In this document: positions 16,181 to 24,331 of the stretch, in pieces
Position numbering within the stretch: the first letter of the stretch is position 1
Layout of the letters: each line of letters opens with the position of its first letter
From: Listeria monocytogenes
GTDB lineage: Bacteria > Bacillota > Bacilli > Lactobacillales > Listeriaceae
Direction: 5' to 3'
Assembly (NCBI RefSeq): GCF_041765605.1
Contig: NZ_CP168900.1
Coordinates: 2,434,001 to 2,498,000 of the forward strand
Length of the DNA stretch: 64,000 bases
Translations under genes and position numbers: made by a program
The notes under the pieces: generated by a model
What the model was told of the DNA's origin: nothing
What the model saw: only the letters and a program-made list of their open reading frames with translations
The model's database searches: none

Positions 16181-17392
16181 TTATTTATAAAATTTAAACT
16201 TACCTTTACTAGCAAGAACGCCTGAACCACCAATAAGTAGTAGCGCGCGGTCATCAATGACTTTTTTCATAACGGAAGCTGGGTAGCCTTTCAGGTTTTT
16301 ACCGAAAACGACACCAATTGCATCGTTATCGCCTAGAGAGCAAACTGTTCCTTTTTCATGATAAACAAAGTCTTGTAAGTCCGTTTCGCCTTTAACTAAT
16401 TTAGCTAAGTTCACTGCAGCCACATCGGCTTGTTGCATTGCGATTTGAGCAGTTGGCGGGAATGGACGGTCATTTGCAGGGTTGATGATTAGTGAGCAGT
16501 CACCAACAATTAAAATTTCCTCGTTACCAGGAACAGTTAAATTGTTGTTTACTTTCACACGACCACGACCAGCTTCAAAGCCAGATGCTTCAATAACACT
16601 ATTTCCGCGAACACCTGCAGCCCAAATAATGGTTGCCGCTTTGATTTCACGAACTTCATTTTCACTTTCCGCATATTTTACGCCGTCAGCGGTAGCTTCT
16701 TTGACTGGTTTACCAACATGGAATTCTACGCCGCGATCTTCCAGTACACCAACACCATAATCAACGAGTTTCGCATCAAATTGTGGTAATACTTTTGGAG
16801 CTGCTTCCATGCAGTAAATGCGCACTTTTTCGCGAGGCACATCGTACTCTTTCACTAGTTCTGGAATGCGATTAGTTAATTCCCCAAGAAACTCAATTCC
16901 AGTAAAGCCAGCGCCACCAACGATAATTGTTAATAATTCATCGCGTGGATCTGTTTTCCATTTAGCAAATTGCGCTTCAATGTGCGCACGGATTTTTTTA
17001 ACGGATTCTACACTTGTAATAGTGAAGGCATATTCTTTCAAACCACTGATTCCAAATGTTTCTGCTTCTGACCCAAGAGCAATTAATAAATAGTCATAGC
17101 TGATATCGCCATTTGCATCTAGTGTGACTGTTTTTTCGTCTTTATTAATTTTTACTACTGTATCTTGGATAAATGTCGTTTTTGTATTGTTCACGACTTT
17201 GTCTAATGGATACATTAATTTTTCTGGTTCAATTGTTCCAGCTGCTGCTTCATGTAACCAAGTCGTTTCGTGGTGATAGTCATTCTTATTCACTAGAACG
17301 ATTTCGGCTTCCAAGTTTCTTTGTTGTAACTTACGTAAAGTTTTTAGTCCCCCGTATCCTGCTCCGAGAATGACAATTTTTGGTTTACTCAT
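16181..17392 (-). CDS. ndh: Type II NADH dehydrogenase (NDH-2)
   Basis: A single-subunit flavoprotein that oxidises NADH and reduces menaquinone at the inner face of the membrane without pumping protons. The 403-residue protein has the FAD-binding GAGYGG at residues 10-15, an NADH-binding segment IIVGGAGFTGIEFLGEL near residue 163, and the FAD-contact block LIVGDCSLIINPANDRPFPPTAQIAMQQ. The C-terminus GGSGVLASKGKFKFYK is the amphipathic membrane anchor. A promoter candidate lies at 17525-17552. In Listeria, which relies on NDH-2 and EET-type NADH dehydrogenases, this is expected as the main aerobic entry point. Confidence 0.93.
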   Translation of the reverse strand: MSKPKIVILGAGYGGLKTLRKLQQRNLEAEIVLVNKNDYHHETTWLHEAAAGTIEPEKLMYPLDKVVNNTKTTFIQDTVVKINKDEKTVTLDANGDISYDYLLIALGSEAETFGISGLKEYAFTITSVESVKKIRAHIEAQFAKWKTDPRDELLTIIVGGAGFTGIEFLGELTNRIPELVKEYDVPREKVRIYCMEAAPKVLPQFDAKLVDYGVGVLEDRGVEFHVGKPVKEATADGVKYAESENEVREIKAATIIWAAGVRGNSVIEASGFEAGRGRVKVNNNLTVPGNEEILIVGDCSLIINPANDRPFPPTAQIAMQQADVAAVNLAKLVKGETDLQDFVYHEKGTVCSLGDNDAIGVVFGKNLKGYPASVMKKVIDDRALLLIGGSGVLASKGKFKFYK

Positions 17393-17524
17393 CTGTTATC
17401 ACATCTACTTTCCCTTATATTTTTCTTCACAAAAAAAATTGCATTAAGAATTTCTTACTGCACCTATGTAGATTGCGCTAAAAATCTACTGCAAACTATG
17501 AACAAAGTGAAAATGGTAAGTACC

Positions 17525-17552
17525 AATATATTCCCTATTTCACAGCTTACAA
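17525..17552 (-). promoter_or_regulatory. Candidate SigA promoter of ndh
   Basis: On the minus strand TTGTAA, a 16-base spacer and TATATT give a leader of about 125 bases before ndh. The rest of the 17393-17842 gap holds no ORF with an SD; a near-palindrome AAGAATTTCTT lies around 17440. Confidence 0.5.
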
Positions 17553-17773
17553 ACTATATCATAGACTTTTTAACTTCCATTTTCAAGAAAGCGAACTCAA
17601 GGGTTTAAGCTTCTTTGGAGCATGGTTCAAGTGGTATACGATTTTTTTCACAATAAAGCTTTGGGATGGCTTGATTTTCGTAAAAATCTTTTATTTGATG
17701 CATAATTGGTCTAGTTCATTTTTATACTATTTTTATTGCAGCAATCCCGTAAACATTCTTTTTTCATAATCTG

Positions 17774-17782
17774 TGCTAAAAT
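17774..17782 (+). promoter_or_regulatory. Extended -10 promoter of the YumC-type reductase gene
   Basis: TGCTAAAAT is an extended -10; no good -35 is present. It places transcription start near 17789, about 54 bases before the gene. Confidence 0.45.
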
Positions 17783-17842
17783 ATGCTTATTGCAACTTTA
17801 GCGTTTTCAAAGGGGAAATTACGAACTAGGGGGTGATGTATT

Positions 17843-18838
17843 TTGGATGAAAAAACAAAAATTTATGATATCACGATCATTGGTGGTGGACCGGTTGGGC
17901 TATTCGCTGCTTTTTATGCCGGAATGCGCAATGCGAGTGTGAAAATAATAGAAAGTTTACCGCAATTAGGTGGACAACTTTCCACGCTTTATCCCGAGAA
18001 ATATATTTATGATATTCCGGGCTATCCTGCTGTACGCGCACAGGAACTTGTTAATAACTTGATTCAACAAATGAAACCATTTGATCCAACCATAGCGCTG
18101 GAAGAAGCGGTTCAAAGCGTAGAAAAACAAGTTGATGGCACATTTGAAATCATCACGAAGAAAGATACACATTATAGTAAAGCAGTTATTATTACCGCTG
18201 GAAACGGCGCATTTGAACCGAGACGTTTGGATCTTCCAGAAGCAGAGCAATACGAAGGGAAAAACATTCATTATTTCATCAATGATTTAAGTCGCTTTTC
18301 GGGTCGTCGCGTTGCCGTTTGTGGTGGCGGAGATTCCGCAGTGGACTGGGCACTCATGCTTGAAAAAGTAGCCAGTTCAGTCGCGATCGTTCATCGTCGC
18401 AATGCTTTCCGTGCGCACGAACATAGCGTGAACAATTTAGAAAAATCTTCCATTGCCATCAAAACACCATTTATACCAACTGAAGTACTCGGTAACGGTG
18501 ATAAATTAACGCATATTACTTTGCAAGAAGTCAAAGGTGATACAAGGGAAACACTGGAGATTGACGATTTCATCATTAACTATGGTTTCGTTTCTTCGCT
18601 TGGTCCAATTAAAAATTGGGGTTTAGAGCTAGAACGTAATTCGATTGTCGTTAATTCAAAAATGGAAACGAGTATCCCAGGAATTTATTGTGCAGGTGAT
18701 ATTTGCACGTATGACGGTAAAGTAAAACTAATCGCGACCGGATTCGGTGAAGCTCCAACAGCCGTTAATAACGCAATGAATTTCATTGATCCAAAAACAC
18801 GCGTGCAACCAATGCACTCCACATCTTTATTCGAATAA
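17843..18838 (+). CDS. yumC: Ferredoxin/flavodoxin-NADP+ reductase, YumC type
   Basis: A thioredoxin-reductase-like FAD protein of 331 residues lacking the CxxC redox pair. The FAD motif [16 protein letters not shown] is near residue 14, the NADPH motif [13 protein letters not shown] near residue 155, and the C-terminal FAD block [25 protein letters not shown] near residue 283. These define the TrxR-like ferredoxin-NADP+ reductase family, which passes electrons between NADPH and ferredoxin or flavodoxin. The start is TTG 17843, fixed by AGGGGGTGAT eight bases upstream. Confidence 0.9.
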   Translation: MDEKTKIYDITIIGGGPVGLFAAFYAGMRNASVKIIESLPQLGGQLSTLYPEKYIYDIPGYPAVRAQELVNNLIQQMKPFDPTIALEEAVQSVEKQVDGTFEIITKKDTHYSKAVIITAGNGAFEPRRLDLPEAEQYEGKNIHYFINDLSRFSGRRVAVCGGGDSAVDWALMLEKVASSVAIVHRRNAFRAHEHSVNNLEKSSIAIKTPFIPTEVLGNGDKLTHITLQEVKGDTRETLEIDDFIINYGFVSSLGPIKNWGLELERNSIVVNSKMETSIPGIYCAGDICTYDGKVKLIATGFGEAPTAVNNAMNFIDPKTRVQPMHSTSLFE

Positions 18839-18844
18839 CAACCG

Positions 18845-18869
18845 AAACCACGAGGCGACTTGTGGTTTT
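18845..18869 (+). terminator. Intrinsic terminator after the reductase gene
   Basis: AAACCAC pairs with GTGGTTT, followed by TATTTTTT. Its 3' arm overlaps the GTTT element of the next promoter. Confidence 0.65.
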
Positions 18870-18889
18870 ATTTTTTACTCACCGGGAAA
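18865..18889 (+). promoter_or_regulatory. SigB-type promoter of the SDR gene
   Basis: GTTT at 18865-18868, a 15-base spacer and GGGAAA at 18884-18889 match the Listeria SigB consensus (GTTT, N13-16, GGGWAT) in nine of ten positions. It lies about 37 bases before the start codon, so the gene is probably part of the general stress regulon. Confidence 0.65.
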
Positions 18890-18925
18890 AGTTCTTTGTA
18901 GATATTTTTTAGGAGGAGATTAGCA

Positions 18926-19555
18926 ATGAATGTACTCGTAATTGGCGCAAATGGCAAAATCGGCCGTCTTTTAGTAGAAAAACTCGCCATGGAAAAAGGC
19001 TTTTTCGTTCGAGCAATGGTTCGAAAAGCCGAACAAGTAAGCGAACTTGAAAAACTTGGCGCAAAGCCGATTATCGCCGATTTAAAAAAAGATTTCCACT
19101 ATGCCTATGATGAAATTGAAGCGGTTATTTTCACAGCAGGATCCGGTGGTCATACGCCCGCTTCCGAAACTATCAACATTGACCAAAACGGCGCCATCAA
19201 AGCCATCGAAACTGCTAAAGAAAAAGGTGTACGCCGGTTCATCATTGTTAGCTCTTATGGCGCCGACAATCCAGAAAACGGTCCCGAATCCCTCGTCCAT
19301 TATTTAAAAGCCAAACAAGCAGCCGATGAAGAACTAAAAAGAAGCGGTCTTGACTACACCATCGTCCGCCCAGTTGGCCTTTCAGATGATCCAGCCACTG
19401 GCAAAATCGCTGAAGTTTCCGAAAAACCTACAACGATTATCCCGCGCGCAGATGTTGCAGATTTTATTAGTGAAGCTTTATCCGAAAAATCTAGTTTTTA
19501 TAAAACCTACACCATCGAAAGTGGCGACACACCCATTAAGGAATTTTTTAGCTAA
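18926..19555 (+). CDS. Atypical short-chain dehydrogenase/NAD(P)-binding protein (YhfK-like)
   Basis: A 209-residue Rossmann-fold protein of the NmrA/atypical SDR type. The nucleotide motif GANGKIGRLLVEKL is at residues 7-20; VIFTAGSGGHTP, FIIVSSYGAD and YTIVRPVGLSDDPATGK follow in order. The usual SDR Tyr-x-x-x-Lys pair is represented by YLKAK near residue 128. The substrate is unknown; relatives are linked to oxidative or general stress. ATG 18926 follows AGGAGGAGA. The upstream SigB-type promoter supports a stress role. Confidence 0.85.
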   Translation: MNVLVIGANGKIGRLLVEKLAMEKGFFVRAMVRKAEQVSELEKLGAKPIIADLKKDFHYAYDEIEAVIFTAGSGGHTPASETINIDQNGAIKAIETAKEKGVRRFIIVSSYGADNPENGPESLVHYLKAKQAADEELKRSGLDYTIVRPVGLSDDPATGKIAEVSEKPTTIIPRADVADFISEALSEKSSFYKTYTIESGDTPIKEFFS

Positions 19556-19556
19556 T

Positions 19557-19594
19557 AAAAAGCGATGAGCCAAATTACGCGCTCATCGCTTTTT
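19557..19594. terminator. Bidirectional terminator
   Basis: AAAAAGCGATGAGC pairs with GCTCATCGCTTTTT over a 10-base loop, between convergent genes. Confidence 0.88.
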
Positions 19595-19600
19595 TCTATA

Positions 19601-19840
19601 TTAAAACGGATTCTCTTCCAAAAATGTATATATATTCGCAACCAATTCCTCCGCAGTTTCTCCGCGAACCACTTCTCCGTCCACTAAAGCAAACAAACTC
19701 GTCGCGCATAAATCACAATATGTCAGACAATCATATTCAATCACGTCCAAACTATCATCCGCATCTAATTTCGCAAACGCAGCATCCGCCCCGCTCGCCA
19801 AATTATTCACGCAAAATTCCACAATCGGATTCATCTTCAC
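19601..19840 (-). CDS. yuzB: YuzB-like DUF1450 protein
   Basis: A 79-residue protein of the DUF1450 family (YuzB). Four cysteines are visible, at FCVNN and in the cluster YDCLTYCDLCATS, giving a thioredoxin/ferredoxin-like look; no enzymatic role is established. It lies 15 bases downstream of yuzD on the same strand, and in Bacillus the two genes also sit near ndh-type reductase genes, which suggests a redox or iron-sulfur link. The start is ATG 19840 behind AGGAGGC. Confidence 0.87.
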   Translation of the reverse strand: MKMNPIVEFCVNNLASGADAAFAKLDADDSLDVIEYDCLTYCDLCATSLFALVDGEVVRGETAEELVANIYTFLEENPF

Positions 19841-19855
19841 TTGCCTCCTAGACTG

Positions 19856-20182
19856 TTACATCGTTGCCAAGTAACCACGGTCGGTCATTACTTGATAAAT
19901 ATCTTTCAACCGAGGATTGCCTTCCGCGATAATTTCACCATCGACCACAATGACTGGGTACATATAATCTTCCTCGACAATTTTATTCGCCATATCCGCT
20001 AAAGCCGTTTCATTCGGCGGATTAAAAATATCCACATACTCCACCATAAATGGCTGACCAGAAAACTTCCGACCAATCGCAGCTCGAAGCCATTCCTCTG
20101 TTTCCTTCGAGGATGGCGCTCCGACACAACTCGCACAAATTGTCGTTGAACCATAAACATATAATTTCGCTTCATTTACCAT
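19856..20182 (-). CDS. yuzD: YuzD-like DUF1462 protein
   Basis: A 108-residue protein of the DUF1462/YuzD family. It has a thioredoxin-like fold signature with CASCVGAPSS (C-x-x-C) near residue 17 and PVIVVDGEIIAEGNPRL later. ATG 20182 is preferred to GTG 20185 because GAGGTGA lies seven bases from it. It is cotranscribed with yuzB. The function is unknown. Confidence 0.87.
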   Translation of the reverse strand: MVNEAKLYVYGSTTICASCVGAPSSKETEEWLRAAIGRKFSGQPFMVEYVDIFNPPNETALADMANKIVEEDYMYPVIVVDGEIIAEGNPRLKDIYQVMTDRGYLATM

Positions 20183-20288
20183 CACGCTTCACCTCACTAT
20201 CATTGTACAAAAACCCACCAAAAAAAGCGACTAAGCTGTTTCACGAAGTATAACTATTAAACTTTATGAATTTTTATAAAGATATGAA

Positions 20289-20317
20289 TTGACACAAATT
20301 TACAGATATATTATAAT
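20289..20317 (+). promoter_or_regulatory. Perfect-consensus SigA promoter for a small RNA
   Basis: TTGACA at 20289-20294, 17 bases, then TATAAT at 20312-20317. Both hexamers are exact and the spacing is optimal. No ORF with an SD follows; instead a series of hairpins does. Confidence 0.85.
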
Positions 20318-20323
20318 ATTTCC

Positions 20324-20515
20324 AATACATTGCTAACCTTTAAAGCAGTAGTGTATTAACATGATAAACCATCTATCGGTTGTACCCGTGATTTCACGGT
20401 CAACATATAAGTAACACTCCCTTTAACAATCGGGCGCGCAACCCGATTGTCTTTCAACCTTACCAGTTGAAAGGGCACGTTCCTTTCTGAGCCTTAGGAA
20501 CGTGTTTTTGTTTGG
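20324..20515 (+). ncRNA. Five-hairpin small RNA candidate, about 190 nt
   Basis: From the predicted start five stems follow in order: AATACATTGCT with AGCAGTAGTGTATT (20323 on); GTTG..CCGTGA with TCACGG..CAAC (about 20378-20403); AACAATCGGG with CCCGATTGT (20425-20450); CTTTCAAC with GTTGAAAG (20452-20474); and CACGTTCC with GGAACGTG (20476-20503) followed by TTTTTG, which is a rho-independent terminator. The consensus promoter at one end and terminator at the other define a discrete transcript. I cannot match it to a named Listeria RNA. A short open frame on the other strand is not supported. Confidence 0.72.
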
Positions 20516-20517
20516 CA

Positions 20518-20868
20518 CGTTCGAAGCAAAGCGAGTTACGGGCCAAATATGCATGCGAGCAAAGCGAGCATGTAATCCTTCCAGAAATGTGCGCCCTCCA
20601 CACAAGCTTTCTTCCTCCATCAAAATCCATCCACCCTCAACCGAAAACCCACATTCCCATTCGCCCGTTCAAAGCAAAGCGAATTACAGCCCAAATATCC
20701 ATGCAAACAAAGCGAGCATGTAATCCTCCCAGTAAAGTGCGCCCTCCACACAACAGCTTCCCTTCCTAATAAAATCCATCCACCCTCAACCGAAAACCCA
20801 CATCCCCATTCGCCCGTTCAAAGCAAAGCGAATTACATCCCAAATACACATACAAAAAAACTCACCTT
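20518..20868. repeat. 149-bp tandem repeat, about 2.3 copies
   Basis: Units begin at 20518, 20666 and 20815 with CGTTCGAAGCAAAGCGA or CGTTCAAAGCAAAGCGA. The first two are full length (148 and 149 bp), the third stops after about 53 bp. Shared landmarks are AAAGCGAGCATGTAATCC, GTGCGCCCTCCACACA and CATCCACCCTCAACCGAAAA. Inside each unit the GCAAAGCGAG core occurs twice around a CATGC/GCATG inverted pair. The plus strand is C-rich and nearly devoid of G outside the cores. Confidence 0.85.
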
Positions 20869-21107
20869 CCAATATTTTCGAAATTTTTAAAACCTAACAA
20901 CTAATTTATATGCTCTATATATTCAAAAACCCCCTCTCCACACCACTAATCAAAACCAAACCCTCTCTCCCACCTACATTCCCACCTCCAAAAACCCTAA
21001 AAAAACAAATATGTCCAATTTTTGAACTTCACTCTATTTTCAATAAATTTCTTTTGAAAACTCATGATTTATAAAGAACCCACATGTTATTATAACGGTG
21101 TTTAGAG
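20869..21107. other. Gene-free, C-rich and G-poor stretch before the internalin
   Basis: No ORF with an SD on either strand. The plus strand continues the strong C-over-G bias of the tandem repeats until about 21000, then becomes AT-rich. A possible extended -10, TGTTATTAT, is near 21085-21093 ahead of the internalin gene. Confidence 0.5.
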
Positions 21108-21191
21108 ATGTATTCGTTTCGAACTGCATTTCCCAACCAATTTTTGTTGCTGAAATAGTCCGTTTTAACGAATAACTAATTACGAATACAT
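21108..21191 (+). promoter_or_regulatory. Inverted repeat in the internalin 5' leader
   Basis: ATGTATTCGT at 21108-21117 is the exact inverse of ACGAATACAT at 21182-21191, 64 bases apart. The second arm ends 10 bases before AAGGAGG. If the leader is transcribed, pairing would close a large stem-loop next to the ribosome binding site. Confidence 0.4.
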
Positions 21192-21218
21192 TCAAAAAAA
21201 AAGGAGGAAATTAGACAT

Positions 21219-23810
21219 ATGCAAAAAGCAATAAAAATAATGTTAGTTTTATTTTTAATCACAACCGTATTTTTACCTTTTAGTAATGTACGAGCAGCAT
21301 CAACTGATGTAGTAAATATCCCAGATCCTTATTTAAAAGAAGGTCTTAAAAACATTGTAGGAAAACCGTTGCTAGAAGAATTGACTGAAGCACACCTCGA
21401 GACGATTAGTACGGCGGATATTTCTTATATGTACGGTTTCTCTGGATATCCTGTCACTGGGTTAGTTAGAGATTTAACTGGACTCGAAAAAGCAGTCAAC
21501 ATGACCAATTTATATTTTTCAAACCAAACAGAAATTACCAATTTAAATCAGATTAAAAATTTACCTAAGCTGAAAAAAATCGTTGGTATTTCTACTGGAT
21601 TGAATGATATTAAAGCTCTTGGCGAGATGCCAGCACTCGAAGAAGTAGAATTAGGTGGGGATAATATCACTGATTTCACTCCCTTACTTGAACAAGAAAA
21701 CTTAAAATCATTTTCTTATAACTCATATGCTTGGTTAGATCCATCATATCACCAAATAAATAATGAAGAATTTACAAAATTTGCAAACCTCAAATCAATT
21801 GAGAATTTAGATCTAACTTGGAATAACATTACCGATTTAGCAGCATTAACTGCAAATGATCACATTACAAACTTAAATCTAAGTTACAACAAGTTCACTA
21901 ATGTAGCTCCAATTGCTACGATGAAAAAACTTAAAGTTCTTTATTTAAACAATAACAACTTAACTTCCATTGATTCGTTACATACACTAAGAGGATTATC
22001 TATTGCTTACGCTGATAATAATAACATTACTGATTTAAGTAAGTTAAAAGATTTTTTTGAAAGCATGGATGTCGTTGGTGATTATAAAGGTTTGCAAGTT
22101 AATAGCCAAACTATCACACTTCCAACTATTAATATTAAAGAAGGGGCAACAGCTATTTCAAATAATCCTACTTTAGATATTGATGGCAAAGAAATGCCTA
22201 TTTCTAGCATTTCTGACGGTGGAACAGTATCGGCCGATAATAAAACAGTCTCTTTCTCTAACTTACCAATTGGAACGAAGACTGTGACTTACAATGCGAC
22301 ATTCACAGCTACTTCCGCTAAAGGAGTCCCGCTTAGTTACTCCCTTAAAGTATCACAACCAATTACGGTATCCGAAAAAACCGATTCATCTGTAAACGTA
22401 TTTTACAAAGATGAAAATGGCAATGAATTAGCTACAAGCGAAACAATTTCTGGTAAATCCGGAGAAAATTATCAAACAACAGAAAAAACAATTACTAACT
22501 ACAAATTAAAAGAAATTGAAGGCCAAGCTTCAGGACAATTTGGCGATAGTGATACAACAGTCACTTACGTCTACGAAAAAGCAGATGGTGCACCCGTTAC
22601 CGTGAAATACGTCGATGGGGACGGTAACGAATTAGCTACTTCCGACACATTGAATGGCAAAATCGACGCACCTTACCAATCTACAGCGAAAAGTATCACA
22701 GGTTGGACAGTTAAAACTACACCTACCAATGCTAATGGCGTATTTACAAACGCTAACCAAACAGTCACTTATGTGTACGAAAAAGCGAACGGTGCTCCCG
22801 TTACCGTGAAATATGTCGATGGCGATGGCAACGAACTAGCTACTTCTGACACATTGAACGGCAAAATCGACGCACCTTACCAATCTACAGCGAAAAGTCT
22901 TTCTGGTTGGACAGTTAAAACGACTCCTGCCAACGCTAATGGCGTATTTACAGATACTAACCAAACGGTCACTTATGTGTACGAAAAAGCAGATGGTGCT
23001 CCCGTTACTGTGAAATATATCGATGAGGATGGCAACGAATTAGCTACTCCTGATACATTGAACGGCAAAATCGACGCACCTTACCAATCTACAGCGAAAA
23101 GTCTTTCTGGTTGGACAGTTAAAACGACTCCTGCCAACGCTAATGGCGTATTTACAGATACTAACCAAACGGTCACTTATGTGTACGAAAAAGCAGATGG
23201 TGCTCCCGTTACTATTAAATATCTCGACAGCGATGGCAACGAATTAGCTACTCCTGATACATTGAACGGCAAAATCGATGCTCCTTACCAATCTACAGCC
23301 AAAAGTCTTTCTGGTTGGGTAGTTAAAACGACACCTGCCAATGCTAATGGCGTATTTACAGACACTAACCAAACGGTCACTTATGTTTACGAAAAAGCAG
23401 ATGGCGCTCCTGTTACCGTGAAATATGTCGACGCGGACGGCAACGAATTAGCTACTCCTGATACATTGAACGGTAAGCTAGATACACCTTACGCGGCAAC
23501 AGCTAAAAACTTGAGTGGTTGGAAGCTAACAGCCACACCGGCCAACGCTAATGGCATATTTACAACTGATGCTCAAACAGTCACCTTTGTATATGCTAAA
23601 CAAGAAGACGATCCTAAAAAAGAGGATAAAAACAAAACACCTATTAAAATCAGCGAAAACAAACCAAAAGCAAACAAATTAACTACAATAAAAAAACAAA
23701 CAAAATTACCGAAAACCGGCGATAATCAACAAGATAGTATATTGTTCGGATTAGTTGGTACATGTTTCGTTCTCTTAGGAATTTACTCTATCTCTAAGAA
23801 AAACAGCTAA
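21219..23810 (+). CDS. LPXTG internalin with LRRs and MucBP repeats
   Basis: A surface protein of 863 residues anchored to peptidoglycan by sortase A. A signal peptide (residues about 1-28, ending VRAAS) is followed by an LRR region of roughly residues 75-290 with the 22-residue periodic pattern LTNLYLNNNNLTSI. Next come an Ig-like inter-repeat domain and six MucBP-type repeats of 68 residues (about 390-795). Then comes LPKTG at 830-834, a hydrophobic helix and a KK tail. The MucBP domains suggest binding to mucin-like glycoproteins. I recall the L. monocytogenes EGD-e counterpart as lmo2396. ATG 21219 sits behind AAGGAGG. Confidence 0.93.
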   Translation: MQKAIKIMLVLFLITTVFLPFSNVRAASTDVVNIPDPYLKEGLKNIVGKPLLEELTEAHLETISTADISYMYGFSGYPVTGLVRDLTGLEKAVNMTNLYFSNQTEITNLNQIKNLPKLKKIVGISTGLNDIKALGEMPALEEVELGGDNITDFTPLLEQENLKSFSYNSYAWLDPSYHQINNEEFTKFANLKSIENLDLTWNNITDLAALTANDHITNLNLSYNKFTNVAPIATMKKLKVLYLNNNNLTSIDSLHTLRGLSIAYADNNNITDLSKLKDFFESMDVVGDYKGLQVNSQTITLPTINIKEGATAISNNPTLDIDGKEMPISSISDGGTVSADNKTVSFSNLPIGTKTVTYNATFTATSAKGVPLSYSLKVSQPITVSEKTDSSVNVFYKDENGNELATSETISGKSGENYQTTEKTITNYKLKEIEGQASGQFGDSDTTVTYVYEKADGAPVTVKYVDGDGNELATSDTLNGKIDAPYQSTAKSITGWTVKTTPTNANGVFTNANQTVTYVYEKANGAPVTVKYVDGDGNELATSDTLNGKIDAPYQSTAKSLSGWTVKTTPANANGVFTDTNQTVTYVYEKADGAPVTVKYIDEDGNELATPDTLNGKIDAPYQSTAKSLSGWTVKTTPANANGVFTDTNQTVTYVYEKADGAPVTIKYLDSDGNELATPDTLNGKIDAPYQSTAKSLSGWVVKTTPANANGVFTDTNQTVTYVYEKADGAPVTVKYVDADGNELATPDTLNGKLDTPYAATAKNLSGWKLTATPANANGIFTTDAQTVTFVYAKQEDDPKKEDKNKTPIKISENKPKANKLTTIKKQTKLPKTGDNQQDSILFGLVGTCFVLLGIYSISKKNS
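22587..23600 (+). repeat. 204-bp in-frame repeats encoding MucBP domains
   Basis: Five near-identical units of 204 bp begin at 22587, 22791 and so on, each opening with GGTGCACCCGTTACC or a variant. Units two to four are almost identical at the DNA level, so copy number is likely to vary by recombination. A diverged sixth unit precedes them. Confidence 0.88.
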
Positions 23811-23821
23811 AATAAACTGCG

Positions 23822-23855
23822 AAAACTCTCTTATTAATTGAATAAGAGAGTTTTT
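23822..23855 (+). terminator. Intrinsic terminator after the internalin gene
   Basis: AAAACTCTCTTATT pairs with AATAAGAGAGTTTT around AATTG. Confidence 0.9.
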
Positions 23856-23983
23856 ATTTGGTAATTACTTCCTATTGCACTACTTTCGATCTCAGAAAAA
23901 CCCAATTTAATTCCTTTAAATTTCCCCATATCCTGTTATAATAGAAAATATAACATTGCCTCACGAAAGGAGAACTATATCCT

Positions 23984-24220
23984 ATGGAAGAAATTAGCTA
24001 CGCCGAAGTTGATAAAGCTTTAAAAAAGTTCCGTCCGTTTTTAGTTCGTGATGGCGGGGACTATGAACTTATCGAAGTCACACAAGACGGTGTCGTAAAA
24101 ATTAAACTACTTGGTGCATGCGAGACTTGCCCCAGTTCTGATATGACTTTAAAAATGGGTATCGAATTAACTTTAGCTGAAAAAATTATCGGCTTTAAAG
24201 AAGTTGTTCAGGTTTTTTAA
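23984..24220 (+). CDS. Nfu/NifU C-terminal-type iron-sulfur carrier (YutI-like)
   Basis: A 78-residue protein consisting only of the NifU C-terminal (Nfu) domain. The cluster-binding C-x-x-C is at residues 46 and 49 (GACETCPSS). Such proteins carry nascent Fe-S clusters from the SUF scaffold to target proteins, consistent with the suf operon later in the window. ATG 23984 follows AAAGGAG. It is monocistronic, with a terminator at 24232-24257. Confidence 0.9.
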   Translation: MEEISYAEVDKALKKFRPFLVRDGGDYELIEVTQDGVVKIKLLGACETCPSSDMTLKMGIELTLAEKIIGFKEVVQVF

Positions 24221-24231
24221 ACAAATATTTT

Positions 24232-24257
24232 AGCGACCAAACAATCGGTCGCTATTT
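24232..24257 (+). terminator. Intrinsic terminator after the Nfu gene
   Basis: TAGCGACC pairs with GGTCGCTA, followed by TTTTTG. Confidence 0.85.
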
Positions 24258-24269
24258 TTGTATAAAAAG

Positions 24270-24294
24270 GTTTAGAAATCCTGTAAACGTCTAT
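24270..24294 (+). promoter_or_regulatory. Possible SigB promoter of ltrC
   Basis: GTTT, 15 bases, then GTCTAT: eight of ten consensus positions with correct spacing, 38 bases before the start codon. ltrC is known as stress- and cold-related, which is consistent. Confidence 0.35.
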
Positions 24295-24331
24295 CATACA
24301 ATATACATACAGTTAGAAGGAGGTAAGAAAA

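Noticed and set aside
17393-17842. Rex operator upstream of ndh
   Set aside because: Only one half-site (TGTGAAAT) is seen; the inverted partner is missing.
20423-20623. Minus-strand 66-codon frame in the small RNA region
   Set aside because: It overlaps the terminator and the first tandem-repeat unit and has no SD. Similar spurious frames arise wherever this repeat occurs.
20518-20868. CRISPR array
   Set aside because: Units of 149 bp are repeated throughout; there are no short repeats with unique spacers and no cas genes.
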